Shown: positions 16,565-24,057, counted from the stretch's first letter. The stretch: 28,803 nucleotides of DNA from Candidatus Dormiibacterota bacterium (GCA_003164475.1 PLTL01000372.1:1-28803); one strand, 5' to 3'. Notes: a model not told the origin generated them from the letters alone. Program-made: numbers and translations.

Positions 16565-17688
16565 GGGTGGACCTCCCCAAGCTGCAGGTGGAGCGGGCCC
16601 GCCTGAGGATCGTCGAATTGCCCTTGGTCGCCCCCTTCACCACCAGCTTTGGCACCCAGACTGTCCGGCGGGCCCTGTTGGTCGAGCTGACCGGGGACGG
16701 CGTCTTCGGGATCGGCGAGTGCACGGCCGGCATCGAGCCCACCTATTCCTCCGAGACCTGCTCGGGTGCTCTCGACGTTCTGCGCAACTGCATCCTGCCC
16801 GCGATCGTGCGCGGCCCAGCCGCCCGGGTCTCCGGGCACGCGGAGCGCTGGGCCTGGGTGAGAGGGCACAACATGGCCAAGGCCGCCGCCGAGATGGCGC
16901 TCCTGGACCAGGCCGGGCGAGCCAGCAACGTGGCCCTGGCGGAGCTCCTTGGCGGGCTCAAGCAGAGGATCCCCTGCGGCGTAAGCATCGGCATCCAGCC
17001 CTCCCTGCCCGCAACCCTGACCGCTATCGAGGGGTACTTGGCGGAGGGGTACCAGCGGATCAAGCTCAAGTGCAAGCCCGGATACGATCTGGAGCTGGCG
17101 AGGACCGTACGCAGGCATTTCCCCGACACCCCGGTGATGCTCGACGCCAACAGCGCCTACAGACTCGAGGATGTGGCCCGGCTGAAGGCCCTCGATGAGT
17201 TCGGTCTGATGATGATCGAGCAGCCGCTCGGCCCTGACGATCTCATCGACCACGCCGCCCTGCAGTCCCAGATCGAGACCTCGATCTGCCTTGACGAGAG
17301 CGTGGAGTCGCTCACCGACCTCAGGGCTGCGGTGGCGCTGGGTTCAGGCCGGATCCTCAACATCAAGGCAGGTCGGGTCGGAGGCCTGCTGCCAGCGGCT
17401 CGGCTCCACGACGCTTGCGTCGAGTCGGGCTGGCCGGCCTGGTGCGGCGGGATGCTCGAGACGGGGATAGGCCGAGCCGCCAACCTGGCGCTGGCGTCGC
17501 TGCCAGGGTTCACCCTCCCCGGCGACACCTCCGCAAGCAGCCGGTACTTCCATCGGGATCTCCTGGAACAGCCTTTCGAGCTGGCGCCGGACGGAACCAT
17601 GGCGGTGCCAACCGCTCCCGGGCTCGGGGTCACGTTGGACCGGCGGCGCCTGGAGGAGGTCACGGTGCACCTGGAGGAACTGGAGTAG
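16561..17688 (+). CDS. enolase-superfamily N-acylamino-acid racemase / o-succinylbenzoate synthase
   Basis: The 375-residue protein has the complete MLE-subgroup active site: KLK (K168, K170 as one catalytic base), LDANSAY (D195), MIEQPL (E220), CLDES (D245) for metal binding, and NIKAG (K269 as the opposite base). The C-terminal GGMLETGIGRAANLALASLP and LPGDTSAS are specific to the NSAR/OSBS family. Members either make o-succinylbenzoate for menaquinone, racemise N-acylamino acids, or do both, and sequence does not separate them safely. The GTGA overlap with an M20 deacylase and the absence of other men genes favour racemisation, as in known NSAR plus desuccinylase pathways that convert D- to L-amino acids. 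A hairpin just after the stop probably ends the transcript. Confidence 0.87.
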   Translation: MRVDLPKLQVERARLRIVELPLVAPFTTSFGTQTVRRALLVELTGDGVFGIGECTAGIEPTYSSETCSGALDVLRNCILPAIVRGPAARVSGHAERWAWVRGHNMAKAAAEMALLDQAGRASNVALAELLGGLKQRIPCGVSIGIQPSLPATLTAIEGYLAEGYQRIKLKCKPGYDLELARTVRRHFPDTPVMLDANSAYRLEDVARLKALDEFGLMMIEQPLGPDDLIDHAALQSQIETSICLDESVESLTDLRAAVALGSGRILNIKAGRVGGLLPAARLHDACVESGWPAWCGGMLETGIGRAANLALASLPGFTLPGDTSASSRYFHRDLLEQPFELAPDGTMAVPTAPGLGVTLDRRRLEEVTVHLEELE

Positions 17689-17697
17689 CCAGGGGAG

Positions 17698-17729
17698 GCC
17701 GGGACGTGCCTCGAGGGCACAACCCCGGC
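17698..17729 (+). terminator. hairpin after the racemase gene
   Basis: GCCGGG (17698-17703) pairs with CCCGGC (17724-17729), and GTGCC (17706-17710) with GGCAC (17716-17720), with a small internal loop between them and a TCGAG apex. It begins 10 bases after the stop codon and precedes the next promoter. No T-run follows. Confidence 0.5.
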
Positions 17730-17739
17730 AGACTCGGGT

Positions 17740-17745
17740 TACGAT
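17740..17745 (+). promoter_or_regulatory. -10 box upstream of the 17756 gene
   Basis: TACGAT lies 10 bases before GTG 17756; the same box precedes ispH. It sits just downstream of the hairpin, so this gene probably starts a new transcript. Confidence 0.4.
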
Positions 17746-17755
17746 CGCTGATCAA

Positions 17756-18466
17756 GTGGGAAAGACAGGCAAGTTGAATACTCTGGTGGTGGTCGGTGAG
17801 GCGAGCCTCGCTCGCCGGGCCACTGAGCTCGTCCCCTCCTTCCAGGTGGTTGGCTCGGAAGACGACCTCGAGCTGGCCGACCCCTCCACCGGCCTGGTCC
17901 GGATCGGGGCGATGCTGGAGGGGGGTCGGACGCTGACCGCCATTCTCTGCAGCGGGGGACCCGGCTTCACCCTACTCTCCCAGATTCGCCACTTCCCACC
18001 CAACCGCTGCTACGTCTTCCCGGGAGAGTCGCCGTGGCCACTGCCGACCCTGCAGTGCCTGGTGGAGGCGGCCGGCATGACCCTGCTGCAGAATCTGGAG
18101 AGCCTCCCGGTGGCGCTCGGGGGAAGGACGGTCGAGGGAGTTCGGCGGCCCGGCCGGGAGGAGATCCCCACCGGTTCGGCAATGGAGGCGGAGGAGTCGG
18201 TCAGCCGGCTCAAGGCCGCGCAACTGCGGGGAGCCCAGCCCCCCGAGGGCGCGTCGGCACCCCCCGCTCACGACGACTTCGGTTGGGCTGACGCCCCCAC
18301 TGTGCAGGTACCGCCCGAGCCGGTCTCGCTGGCTGGAGAGTTCGAGGATGACCAGACCGCACCGAGGGTGATCGACGTCTCGGAAACACCTCCGCCGAAG
18401 TCGGCCTCGGCCTACCTGCCCACCGATCTCCTTCGGGCTTTGCGGCCACGGGGAGGCGGCGGATAG
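17756..18466 (+). CDS. unknown protein: alpha/beta N-domain with disordered acidic tail
   Basis: I do not recognise a family. The 236-residue product has an N-terminal half (about 8-120) alternating hydrophobic strands and helices (NTLVVVGEASLARR, LTAILCSGGPGFTLL, NRCYVFPG) like a Rossmann or receiver-type fold. No P-loop or phospho-Asp pattern is evident. From about 125 it becomes Pro/Glu/Ser-rich and probably disordered (APPAHDDFGWADAPTVQVPPEP), ending in a basic Gly-rich tail. No signal or membrane segment is seen. Its TAG stop directly abuts the ATG of the next gene, so the two are probably co-translated. Confidence 0.6.
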   Translation: MGKTGKLNTLVVVGEASLARRATELVPSFQVVGSEDDLELADPSTGLVRIGAMLEGGRTLTAILCSGGPGFTLLSQIRHFPPNRCYVFPGESPWPLPTLQCLVEAAGMTLLQNLESLPVALGGRTVEGVRRPGREEIPTGSAMEAEESVSRLKAAQLRGAQPPEGASAPPAHDDFGWADAPTVQVPPEPVSLAGEFEDDQTAPRVIDVSETPPPKSASAYLPTDLLRALRPRGGGG

Positions 18467-18874
18467 ATGCCCAGCCTGCCCAAGCGAAGTAAGTCGCCCG
18501 ACCCCAGGATGATCGAGCGCGTCCGCAGTGAGGTGCGCCGGGCCCTGGCCGTGCTCGACGATGCCGCGATGAGCGGCAACCTGGCCCGGCTGGGACAGGC
18601 CTACTGTGGAGATGCCCTCACCGAGCTCAGGGCCCGGTTCACTGCCTACCAGGCGGCCGGTATCCAGGTCAACCCGTTCCGGGAGTCGCTGAATCTGGAG
18701 ATCTCCGAGTTCTCCGGGCGGAGCTTGGCAACGGTTCGACTTCGCTACCGAGACCGCACCAGCTTCCTCACCACCGAGGCCGCCCCCAGCACCGCCAATG
18801 AGCCGGTCCAGCTTCGGATGGTCATCGACTGCCAGGGCGAGCCCTGGCGCGTGACCTCGATCGCAGAAGAGTGA
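18467..18874 (+). CDS. small alpha+beta protein, NTF2/Tim44-like, unknown function
   Basis: The 135-residue product starts immediately after the stop of the preceding gene. A basic N-terminus leads to a helix (RMIERVRSEVRRALAVLDDAAMSGNLARLGQAYCGDALTELRARF region). Several predicted beta strands follow (LNLEISEFSGRSLATVRLRYRD, VQLRMVIDCQGEPWRVTSI), with the closing Trp-Arg-Val-Thr pattern seen in NTF2-like folds and Tim44-type domains. That assignment rests on pattern only. Cytosolic by appearance. Probably functionally linked with the gene upstream because of the zero spacing. Confidence 0.6.
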   Translation: MPSLPKRSKSPDPRMIERVRSEVRRALAVLDDAAMSGNLARLGQAYCGDALTELRARFTAYQAAGIQVNPFRESLNLEISEFSGRSLATVRLRYRDRTSFLTTEAAPSTANEPVQLRMVIDCQGEPWRVTSIAEE

Positions 18875-18905
18875 GGCCACCTCGGGACCCTGTCGGAGGC
18901 CGTGG

Positions 18906-18911
18906 TAGGCT
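18906..18911 (+). promoter_or_regulatory. leaderless-type -10 box before a short leader ORF
   Basis: TAGGCT is followed by 7 bases (GAGTCAG) and ATG 18919. Geometry equals that of the other leaderless promoters in this window. Confidence 0.45.
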
Positions 18912-18918
18912 GAGTCAG

Positions 18919-18978
18919 ATGGAGGCCAGACCCTTGGATGGTCGGGGGCGGAAGGACCCATCGCGCTCAGGCCGGTAG
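18919..18978 (+). CDS. possible 19-codon leader ORF
   Basis: ATG 18919 lies 7 bases after a TAGGCT -10 box and opens a 19-residue basic peptide (six Arg and one Lys, with two Gly-Arg pairs) ending in TAG at 18976-18978, two bases before ATG 18981 of the next gene. The tight spacing would couple translation of the main gene to this leader, replacing a ribosome binding site. It may only be a start-site device rather than a functional peptide. The alternative is a longer leader without translation. Confidence 0.4.
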   Translation: MEARPLDGRGRKDPSRSGR

Positions 18979-18980
18979 CC

Positions 18981-19475
18981 ATGATTCCCAACAGCACGCC
19001 CGATTCCTCCGAGCCAACGCCACCCCCCGCTGACGACTCCCCCGCCGCCGTACCGGGGGACGAGCGGGAGGAACGAGAGGAGATGGAGATCAGTGACGAC
19101 CCCGATCCGGAGCTGGCCCCGGAGAGCGCCGAATCCGAGGAGATCGAGATCCCGGTCGTCCGCGTGACGCCCCGCCCGTCTCCGCCCCGCCCCTGGGGCG
19201 GCAGCCGAGGTGCGGTGTCGGCTGAGGACCTGACTCCGGAGGAGCTGACTCCGGAGATGCGCTGGCCGCCGGGGAGCTGGGTGAAGGTCAACGACGTTGT
19301 CCGGCACAGCACCGGAGAGCCGATCGAGGGACTCGCCGTCGGTGATGTTGGTCAGGTGATCGCGGCGCTCTCCCAGACGCTAGTGGTGATCTTCCCCACC
19401 AGGGACAACCGCCGCGAGGTGATCCACATTGACTCGATCGAGGCCGTCGAGGTTCCGGCTCGCAGCAAGCCTTAG
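18981..19475 (+). CDS. unknown protein: acidic disordered N-half, small beta C-domain
   Basis: The 164-residue product opens with about 70 residues rich in Pro, Glu, Asp and Ser (EEREEMEISDDPDPELAPE region), surely disordered. A ~60-residue compact domain follows (about 95-158), with alternating strands: GSWVKVNDVVRH, GDVGQVIAALSQTLVVIFPT, REVIHIDSIEAVEV. The pattern of a Gly-turn after GDVG and repeated short strands suggests an SH3-like or KOW-like barrel, without certainty. No membrane segment. It probably has no independent ribosome binding site and depends on the short leader ORF ending two bases upstream. Confidence 0.6.
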   Translation: MIPNSTPDSSEPTPPPADDSPAAVPGDEREEREEMEISDDPDPELAPESAESEEIEIPVVRVTPRPSPPRPWGGSRGAVSAEDLTPEELTPEMRWPPGSWVKVNDVVRHSTGEPIEGLAVGDVGQVIAALSQTLVVIFPTRDNRREVIHIDSIEAVEVPARSKP

Positions 19476-19499
19476 ATCTCAGGTAGCGCTGGCCCGGTG

Positions 19500-19901
19500 A
19501 TGAGTTCCTCGCCTTCTGGCAAGAGGTATCGGTCCGCGGCCAACCCCACCGACCGGCTCCTCCTTCATGGGCTCCACTTCTGCGGCCACCACGGGGAGTC
19601 TCAGGCAGAGCGGCGAGCGGGAGGTGAGTTCACCGTCGATCTGGACGTTGAGACCGACACGGCTGCGGCCGGCAGGAGTGACGACCTCCGGGACACCGTC
19701 AACTACGTGGACCTGCACGAGGTGGTGCGCGGGCTCGTCGAGGAGCGCGAGTTCCATCTGCTCGAGACACTGGCAGCCCGGATCGCCGAGGAGCTCCTCC
19801 GGATCCCGGGGGTGGAGAGGGTCCACCTGCGGGTGGGAAAGTCTCCCCAGCTTCCGGGCCAGAGCACCGGTTTCGCGGTGGAGATCACCCGACCCTCCTG
19901 A
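19500..19901 (+). CDS. folB: dihydroneopterin aldolase
   Basis: The 133-residue product matches FolB along its length: LLLHGLHFCGHHGESQAERRAG, then GEFTVDLDVETDTAAAG, the hallmark SDDLRDTVNYVDLHEVV, FHLLETLAARIAEELL, and a final VHLRVGKSPQLPG with the catalytic Lys. The enzyme cleaves 7,8-dihydroneopterin to 6-hydroxymethyl-dihydropterin and glycolaldehyde in tetrahydrofolate synthesis, as a cytosolic octamer. It stands alone: no folP, folK or folE beside it, which is unlike many genomes where fol genes cluster. ATG 19500 is chosen; GTG 19497 directly before it would add one residue. The Ser-rich N-terminal extension of about 20 residues is longer than usual. Confidence 0.92.
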   Translation: MSSSPSGKRYRSAANPTDRLLLHGLHFCGHHGESQAERRAGGEFTVDLDVETDTAAAGRSDDLRDTVNYVDLHEVVRGLVEEREFHLLETLAARIAEELLRIPGVERVHLRVGKSPQLPGQSTGFAVEITRPS

Positions 19902-19945
19902 TCACGGCCCCGCGCCCACCCTCAGGGGGACTCCAGTTAGGCCTG

Positions 19946-20845
19946 ATGTCGCCGGACCCATCCAACTCCCGCCTGCGCTTCGCGGACAACCTGGACGGAG
20001 AGGAGGTGGTCGCGCTTGGCCTTCCGGCTGCCCGCCTGCTCCTGGCTGGCGGAGGGGCAGCCGGCGTTTGGGCGCTGACCGAGCTGCCGGTCCCGGAACC
20101 GCTCCGACTCGGAGCCGCCGGCCTGCTGGCGCTGATCACCGCCAGCCTGGCGTGGGGCCGGGTGCAGGGGGTGTCGCTGGCCCGCTGGTCCTGGTTGGCC
20201 GCGGGGTACGCCAGCCGCCGCCTGACAGTCGACGGAGGCCGCCGGGGGAACTGGTTCAGGGCGGAGGCGGACCCAACCCGGGCGAGATCGGACCCGCTCA
20301 CCCGGCGCCGCCCCCCGTGCGTAGCCTTCGCGTCGCTGTCGGGCGGCTCGGACTGCTCAGCGATCCTGCAGGCGGTCGCTCTGCGACTGAGCGCTCGGCC
20401 CATGGTCGCCGGACGCTGCCGACACGGCCTGCTGTCGACCACCGACTGGGCCGTGCCCGCCGCCTTGGCAGGCCCGGAAAGGGGGCTGCGGCTCTGCGAC
20501 TGGGGCCGGACGACTCTGCCACCTCCACCCTGCCCGGGGATGTCGGCCCTGGTGCTGGTCTGGGACGGCGAGAATCCCGACCCTCCTCGCCTGGCGGATC
20601 GGATCGCACCGCTTCGCCGTGCCTATCCCGCCGCCCAGCTGATGGTGTCCCTCACGCGAGCCGGGCCGGCGGCCGGGCTGGCCGAGCTGGCCGCCGGGGC
20701 CGGTGCCAGGCTGGTGGGAGCAGTCCCCACCGACGGAGGGCTCGGCCAGCTCCAACAGCTGGCCCGGGAGACCGGAGTTGGGCCGTCTGAAGAAGGGGTC
20801 CGCGCAGTTGCACTGGCGGTCGCGGCCGCGGCCGGATGCGGTTGA
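19946..20845 (+). CDS. membrane protein: PrgI-like helices joined to a degenerate ParA/MinD-like domain
   Basis: The 299-residue product begins with LRFADNL and two hydrophobic helices (about 25-45 and 52-72), then SLARWSWLAAGYASRR, a layout like PrgI-family proteins next to VirB4. The remaining ~175 residues resemble a ParA/MinD-type fold. A strand leads into SLSGGSDCS (130-138) at the P-loop position, where a normal SxGGxGKT would have Lys and Thr, so nucleotide binding is probably lost. Later strands are LVLVWDGENPD and AQLMVSLTRAG, then a C-terminal helix. ATG 19946 is 44 bases after folB, and the stop overlaps the second VirB4 by 10 bases, so it belongs to that machine. The two-domain reading is inferred from pattern. 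Confidence 0.6.
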   Translation: MSPDPSNSRLRFADNLDGEEVVALGLPAARLLLAGGGAAGVWALTELPVPEPLRLGAAGLLALITASLAWGRVQGVSLARWSWLAAGYASRRLTVDGGRRGNWFRAEADPTRARSDPLTRRRPPCVAFASLSGGSDCSAILQAVALRLSARPMVAGRCRHGLLSTTDWAVPAALAGPERGLRLCDWGRTTLPPPPCPGMSALVLVWDGENPDPPRLADRIAPLRRAYPAAQLMVSLTRAGPAAGLAELAAGAGARLVGAVPTDGGLGQLQQLARETGVGPSEEGVRAVALAVAAAAGCG

Positions 20846-22854
20846 ACACGGTCAACGACGGTGAGGCATTCGGGAGGCCCTGGCTGGTGGAGGCGCCCGA
20901 CATCCTCGACCTGGTCGCACCCGAGCGGGCCAAGCTGACCGGCACTCTGGCGGCCTGGCTGGATGCGCTGCGCCTGCCGGCAAAGCTGCTGGTCTGCTCA
21001 CGGCGGGACCTGGCGGCGCCGGTTTCGACCGGGGCAGGCGGGACCGGATTCGCCGCCGAACTTCAGTCCGAGCTCGAAGCGGCGTTCGGGCCGGGAAGCG
21101 TCGGCCGGCCGGTGTTCCGGCGGCAGGTGTTCCTGTCGATCGCCGGTGGGGATTGTCGGGAGGAGCACCGCCTGGCCGGAGACCCACCGATCATGGCCAG
21201 CGCCTCCTTCCAGCCGGTCCGGCAACCTCCCGCCCTGGCCGAGGGCCCCTGGCGAGAGCTCCCTTCTGCCCTCCTCGCAGGCGGACGGTGGATGGTTTCG
21301 CTCTGGCTGGAGCGGCTGCCCGGGGTCGAGCTTGAGCCTGGTTGGCTCTGGATCCTGGTCGGGCTGGGCTGCGAATTCGATCTGCTGCTGGAGATATGGC
21401 CCCGGTCCGAGGGCGAAGCGGATCGCAGCCTCCAGCGTCGGATGCGCGGCCTGAGAGCCCGCCAGCTGGTGGCCGGCGGCCGAGGGGACGTCGACGACCC
21501 TGGGGTCGAGGCGGCGATGGATTCGGCCTCCCAGTTGCGCCGGGTGCTGGCAACCTCCCAGGGACGGCTGTTCGACCTCGCTGTCAGCGTGACCGTGGCG
21601 GCAGGAACAGCCAGGGGAGCCGGCGAGCTCGCCGCGGAGCTGGGCTCGCGGACCGCGCAGCTCCGAGGACGGCTGGTTCGAGCCTGGTGCGATCAGGCTC
21701 CGGCCCGGATGAGAACTGCTTTGAGATCGGGCCGAGGGCACAGCCGCACGCGGGTCGTCCACACCGCGGAGCTGGCCTCCTGCTGGCCCTGGCTCGACGG
21801 CTGGAACGGCCGGGTGTCGGGCGCCGCCCGGATCGGCAGCCACCTGCGGACCGGGGCTCCCGTGTGGCTGGCGCTGTTTGACCAGGGGTCCCTGCCCAAT
21901 GCCAACCTGGGGGTGGTGGCGGCTTCGGGGAGCGGCAAGTCCTACCTGGGCGGACTCCTGGGACTGGAGGCGATCCGCCTGGGCGTCCGGACGGTCGTGA
22001 TCGACCCCGAGAACGAGCACCGGCGCTGGTGCGAAGCCGCGGGAGGTCAGTACCTGGAGATCGGGGGGTCGCTGGCGACGAGCTTCAACCTCCTGGAGAT
22101 GGCCGAGCCGGCGGCGGCCCCCAGTGCGGTGGCCGAGCTGTTCTCGCTCCTCTGGGGACCCTTGTCCCCAGCCGAGATCGGCTGCGTCACCGAGGCCGTC
22201 ACGGGGACGTTGCACGAGGCGGGTGATCAGCCCGCAGTGATCTCAGACTGCCTGCCGCGACTGCGACGCACTGAGGTCGGCGAGTCTCTGGCGGGCCGGC
22301 TGCTGCCGTGGCTCGACGGCCCCGCCGGAGCGCTCTTCAACCACCCTGGAAGGGGCCCCACGGTGGGGACCGTGGCCGGGGTCGGCCTCCGCGACCTCCC
22401 GGCGGCCTGGGTTCCCGCGGCCACGCTGCTGATCTCTCACTGGCTATGGTCCTGGATCCGAACCGAGCCGGGCCCCAAGCAGGCAATCGTGGATGAGGCC
22501 GGACTGCTTGCGGACAACGCTCCCCTGCAGCGCCTCATGGCCCACCTGGCACGGCGCATCCGCAAGTACCAGGGCTCGCTGCTGCTGCTCACTCAGTCCG
22601 CCGGCGACCTTCTGGGCAGCGCCGCCGGGGAGGTGATGGCGGTGAACTCCGCAACCATGCTGCTGGGGAACCAACACCCCGCCGCCGCTCAGCGCCTCCA
22701 GCGGGCATTCCTGCTCGACGACGCCCAGCGGGGCTGGCTGGAGGGAGCCTCCCGAGGTGAATTCCTGCTGCTCATGGGGAGCACGCGCTCGCCTGTCCGG
22801 GTCGAAGCTCCTCCGCTCTATCATCGGCTCCTCACCACCGCAGCTCCGGGCTGA
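20836..22854 (+). CDS. VirB4-like type IV secretion ATPase (copy 2)
   Basis: This 672-residue protein has an N-terminal region without catalytic motifs (1-340) and a C-terminal RecA-like ATPase. The Walker A is ASGSGKS (363-369), followed by TVVIDPENEH. The Walker B strand KQAIVDEAGLL has D553-E554, and LLLLTQSAGDLLGS follows with the family's Gln. Thus it keeps full catalytic capacity. It is clearly different in sequence and ~90 residues shorter than the VirB4 at 5339, so it is an old paralogue rather than a recent copy. ATG 20836 overlaps the preceding gene by 10 bases. A strong hairpin starts right after the TGA. Confidence 0.88.
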   Translation: MRLNTVNDGEAFGRPWLVEAPDILDLVAPERAKLTGTLAAWLDALRLPAKLLVCSRRDLAAPVSTGAGGTGFAAELQSELEAAFGPGSVGRPVFRRQVFLSIAGGDCREEHRLAGDPPIMASASFQPVRQPPALAEGPWRELPSALLAGGRWMVSLWLERLPGVELEPGWLWILVGLGCEFDLLLEIWPRSEGEADRSLQRRMRGLRARQLVAGGRGDVDDPGVEAAMDSASQLRRVLATSQGRLFDLAVSVTVAAGTARGAGELAAELGSRTAQLRGRLVRAWCDQAPARMRTALRSGRGHSRTRVVHTAELASCWPWLDGWNGRVSGAARIGSHLRTGAPVWLALFDQGSLPNANLGVVAASGSGKSYLGGLLGLEAIRLGVRTVVIDPENEHRRWCEAAGGQYLEIGGSLATSFNLLEMAEPAAAPSAVAELFSLLWGPLSPAEIGCVTEAVTGTLHEAGDQPAVISDCLPRLRRTEVGESLAGRLLPWLDGPAGALFNHPGRGPTVGTVAGVGLRDLPAAWVPAATLLISHWLWSWIRTEPGPKQAIVDEAGLLADNAPLQRLMAHLARRIRKYQGSLLLLTQSAGDLLGSAAGEVMAVNSATMLLGNQHPAAAQRLQRAFLLDDAQRGWLEGASRGEFLLLMGSTRSPVRVEAPPLYHRLLTTAAPG

Positions 22855-22879
22855 GCTGCCCAGGGGGCCCGGGGGCAGC
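22855..22879 (+). terminator. strong hairpin immediately after VirB4 copy 2
   Basis: GCTGCCC (22855-22861) pairs with GGGCAGC (22873-22879) around an 11-base G/C-rich loop. It begins at the base after the TGA stop and is followed by TTGGTC, which overlaps the probable -35 of the next gene. Confidence 0.55.
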
Positions 22880-22900
22880 TTGGTCCCTGAGGGCCCGGTC

Positions 22901-22906
22901 TAGAAT
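22901..22906 (+). promoter_or_regulatory. leaderless-type -10 box for the 22915 gene
   Basis: TAGAAT, the best -10 in the window, is followed by 8 bases and ATG 22915. A TTGGTC at 22880-22885 (15-base spacer) may be the -35. It would also drive dtd downstream. Confidence 0.55.
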
Positions 22907-22914
22907 CAATCGCA

Positions 22915-23511
22915 ATGGGCCGGGTTCTGTTCGTTCGGCTGACCGATCCCGGCCGGGCTGATGCGGCCGAGTGGGCCGGTGCCGTCAGGGACTTCGCGTC
23001 CAGCCGCGAGTGGCGGTCGGAGCCGATGTGGCTCGCCACCGAGGCGTCCCAGGGGCTCTTCGAGATGGAGTACCTGCGTCACCTTCGGGTGGAGGCGCAG
23101 GAGCCGGTCTTCGGAGCTGGGTTCATCCGCCTGGCCGGTGACGAAACCGATGCCCTGGCAGTTTGCTACGGCCTGCTCCGTCTCACTGCCAGGCACGGGG
23201 GGCGGGCGGTGGTCACTGACCCCGCGAACCCGATCCGCAAGCAGCGCCAGGTAGCCGTGGTCGAGGGACAAGTGAGTGGCCCTCGGAGCATCGATGAGGT
23301 GATGGTGTCTGGACCCATCTTCAAGCGGCTCCCCGCGGACACCATCACCTTCTACCCGCCCCGCTACTGGGCGGCCACCCTGCCCGGTCCTGAGAGCCCG
23401 CCGGGCTGGTGGAGCTTCGCCATCCAGGGAATGCGCGCGCGTGCGCGGGGATTCCTCGAGGCCGAGGCCGAGGCGATGCGCATCTACCGCAGCCTGCGGG
23501 CCATCGGCTGA
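22915..23511 (+). CDS. unknown cytosolic protein encoded upstream of dtd
   Basis: I do not recognise a family for this 198-residue protein. No signal or membrane segment is visible. It has mixed alpha/beta features: GRVLFVRLTDPG at the N-terminus, FIRLAGDETDALAVCYGLLRL, an apparent strand AVVTDPAN, then RQVAVVEGQVSGPRS and a Trp/Pro-rich segment (FYPPRYWAATLPGPESPPGWW) near 145-165, ending in a helix rich in Ala/Arg. The ATG follows a leaderless-type -10 by 8 bases. The stop lies four bases before the TTG start of dtd, so the two are likely co-transcribed and perhaps linked in function. Confidence 0.6.
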   Translation: MGRVLFVRLTDPGRADAAEWAGAVRDFASSREWRSEPMWLATEASQGLFEMEYLRHLRVEAQEPVFGAGFIRLAGDETDALAVCYGLLRLTARHGGRAVVTDPANPIRKQRQVAVVEGQVSGPRSIDEVMVSGPIFKRLPADTITFYPPRYWAATLPGPESPPGWWSFAIQGMRARARGFLEAEAEAMRIYRSLRAIG

Positions 23512-23515
23512 GCTC

Positions 23516-23986
23516 TTGCGCGCAGTGGTCCAGCGGGTCAGCCAGGCCCGGGTGGTGATCGCCGGGGAACAGGTGGCGGCCATCGCTGAGGGTTTGCTGA
23601 TCTACCTGGGCGTGGCACCCGGCGACACCCCCGAGGTGGCTCGGCATCTGGCCGGGAGGCTGGCCCAGCTGCGTATCTTCCCTGACCCGGCGGGCAGGAT
23701 GAACCGGTCCGTCCTCGACGTCGGTGGCGAAGCGCTGGTGGTCAGCCAGTTCACCCTGTTCGCCGACAACCGCAGGGGGCACCGCCCCTCGTTCATCTCC
23801 GCCGCGCCGCCGGACGTGGGCCGGCAGCTCTGCCGGGCCTTGGCGGATCAGCTCCGCCTCCTCGGGATCGCCCCCGTGCAGGAGGGTCATTTCGGGTCCC
23901 ACATGTCGGTGGAGTCCGCCAACGACGGGCCGGTGACGATCGTCGCCAGCAGCCACGAGGAGCCCTGGCAGGCCGACTGCGGCTGA
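23516..23986 (+). CDS. dtd: D-aminoacyl-tRNA deacylase
   Basis: The 156-residue product is a full-length DTD. From the TTG start it reads as the canonical MRAVVQRVS. MNRSVLDVGGEALVVSQFTLFAD carries the active-site SQFTL (S77, Q78), and NDGPVTIV contains the cross-subunit Gly-cis-Pro motif (G138, P139). The homodimer removes D-amino acids (and Gly from tRNA-Ala) mischarged onto tRNAs. An upstream in-frame ATG at 23441 lies inside the previous gene and is unlikely. The TTG fits the family start exactly, though no strong ribosome binding site is seen; coupling with the upstream gene is probable. A D-amino acid theme recurs with the racemase/deacylase pair at 15395-17688. Confidence 0.92.
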   Translation: MRAVVQRVSQARVVIAGEQVAAIAEGLLIYLGVAPGDTPEVARHLAGRLAQLRIFPDPAGRMNRSVLDVGGEALVVSQFTLFADNRRGHRPSFISAAPPDVGRQLCRALADQLRLLGIAPVQEGHFGSHMSVESANDGPVTIVASSHEEPWQADCG

Positions 23987-23992
23987 ATGCCA

Positions 23993-24012
23993 CCGGCGGG
24001 CCGCCTCGCCGG
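23993..24012 (+). terminator. hairpin after dtd
   Basis: CCGGCG (23993-23998) pairs with CGCCGG (24007-24012) around an 8-base loop, 6 bases after the dtd stop. No T-run. It separates dtd from the next secretion genes. Confidence 0.4.
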
Positions 24013-24057
24013 ACGTAGGGGAGCAGGAAGCGCCGGAGTTGGGGAGGAGGGGTCGGC

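Noticed and set aside
15733..17253. 506-codon open frame on the minus strand
   Set aside because: It is the antisense of the M20 and racemase genes, whose active sites are intact; its product is low-complexity and motif-free.
17972..19312. 446-codon open frame on the minus strand
   Set aside because: Spans three forward genes with promoters, abutting stops and protein-like products; no motif in the antisense product.
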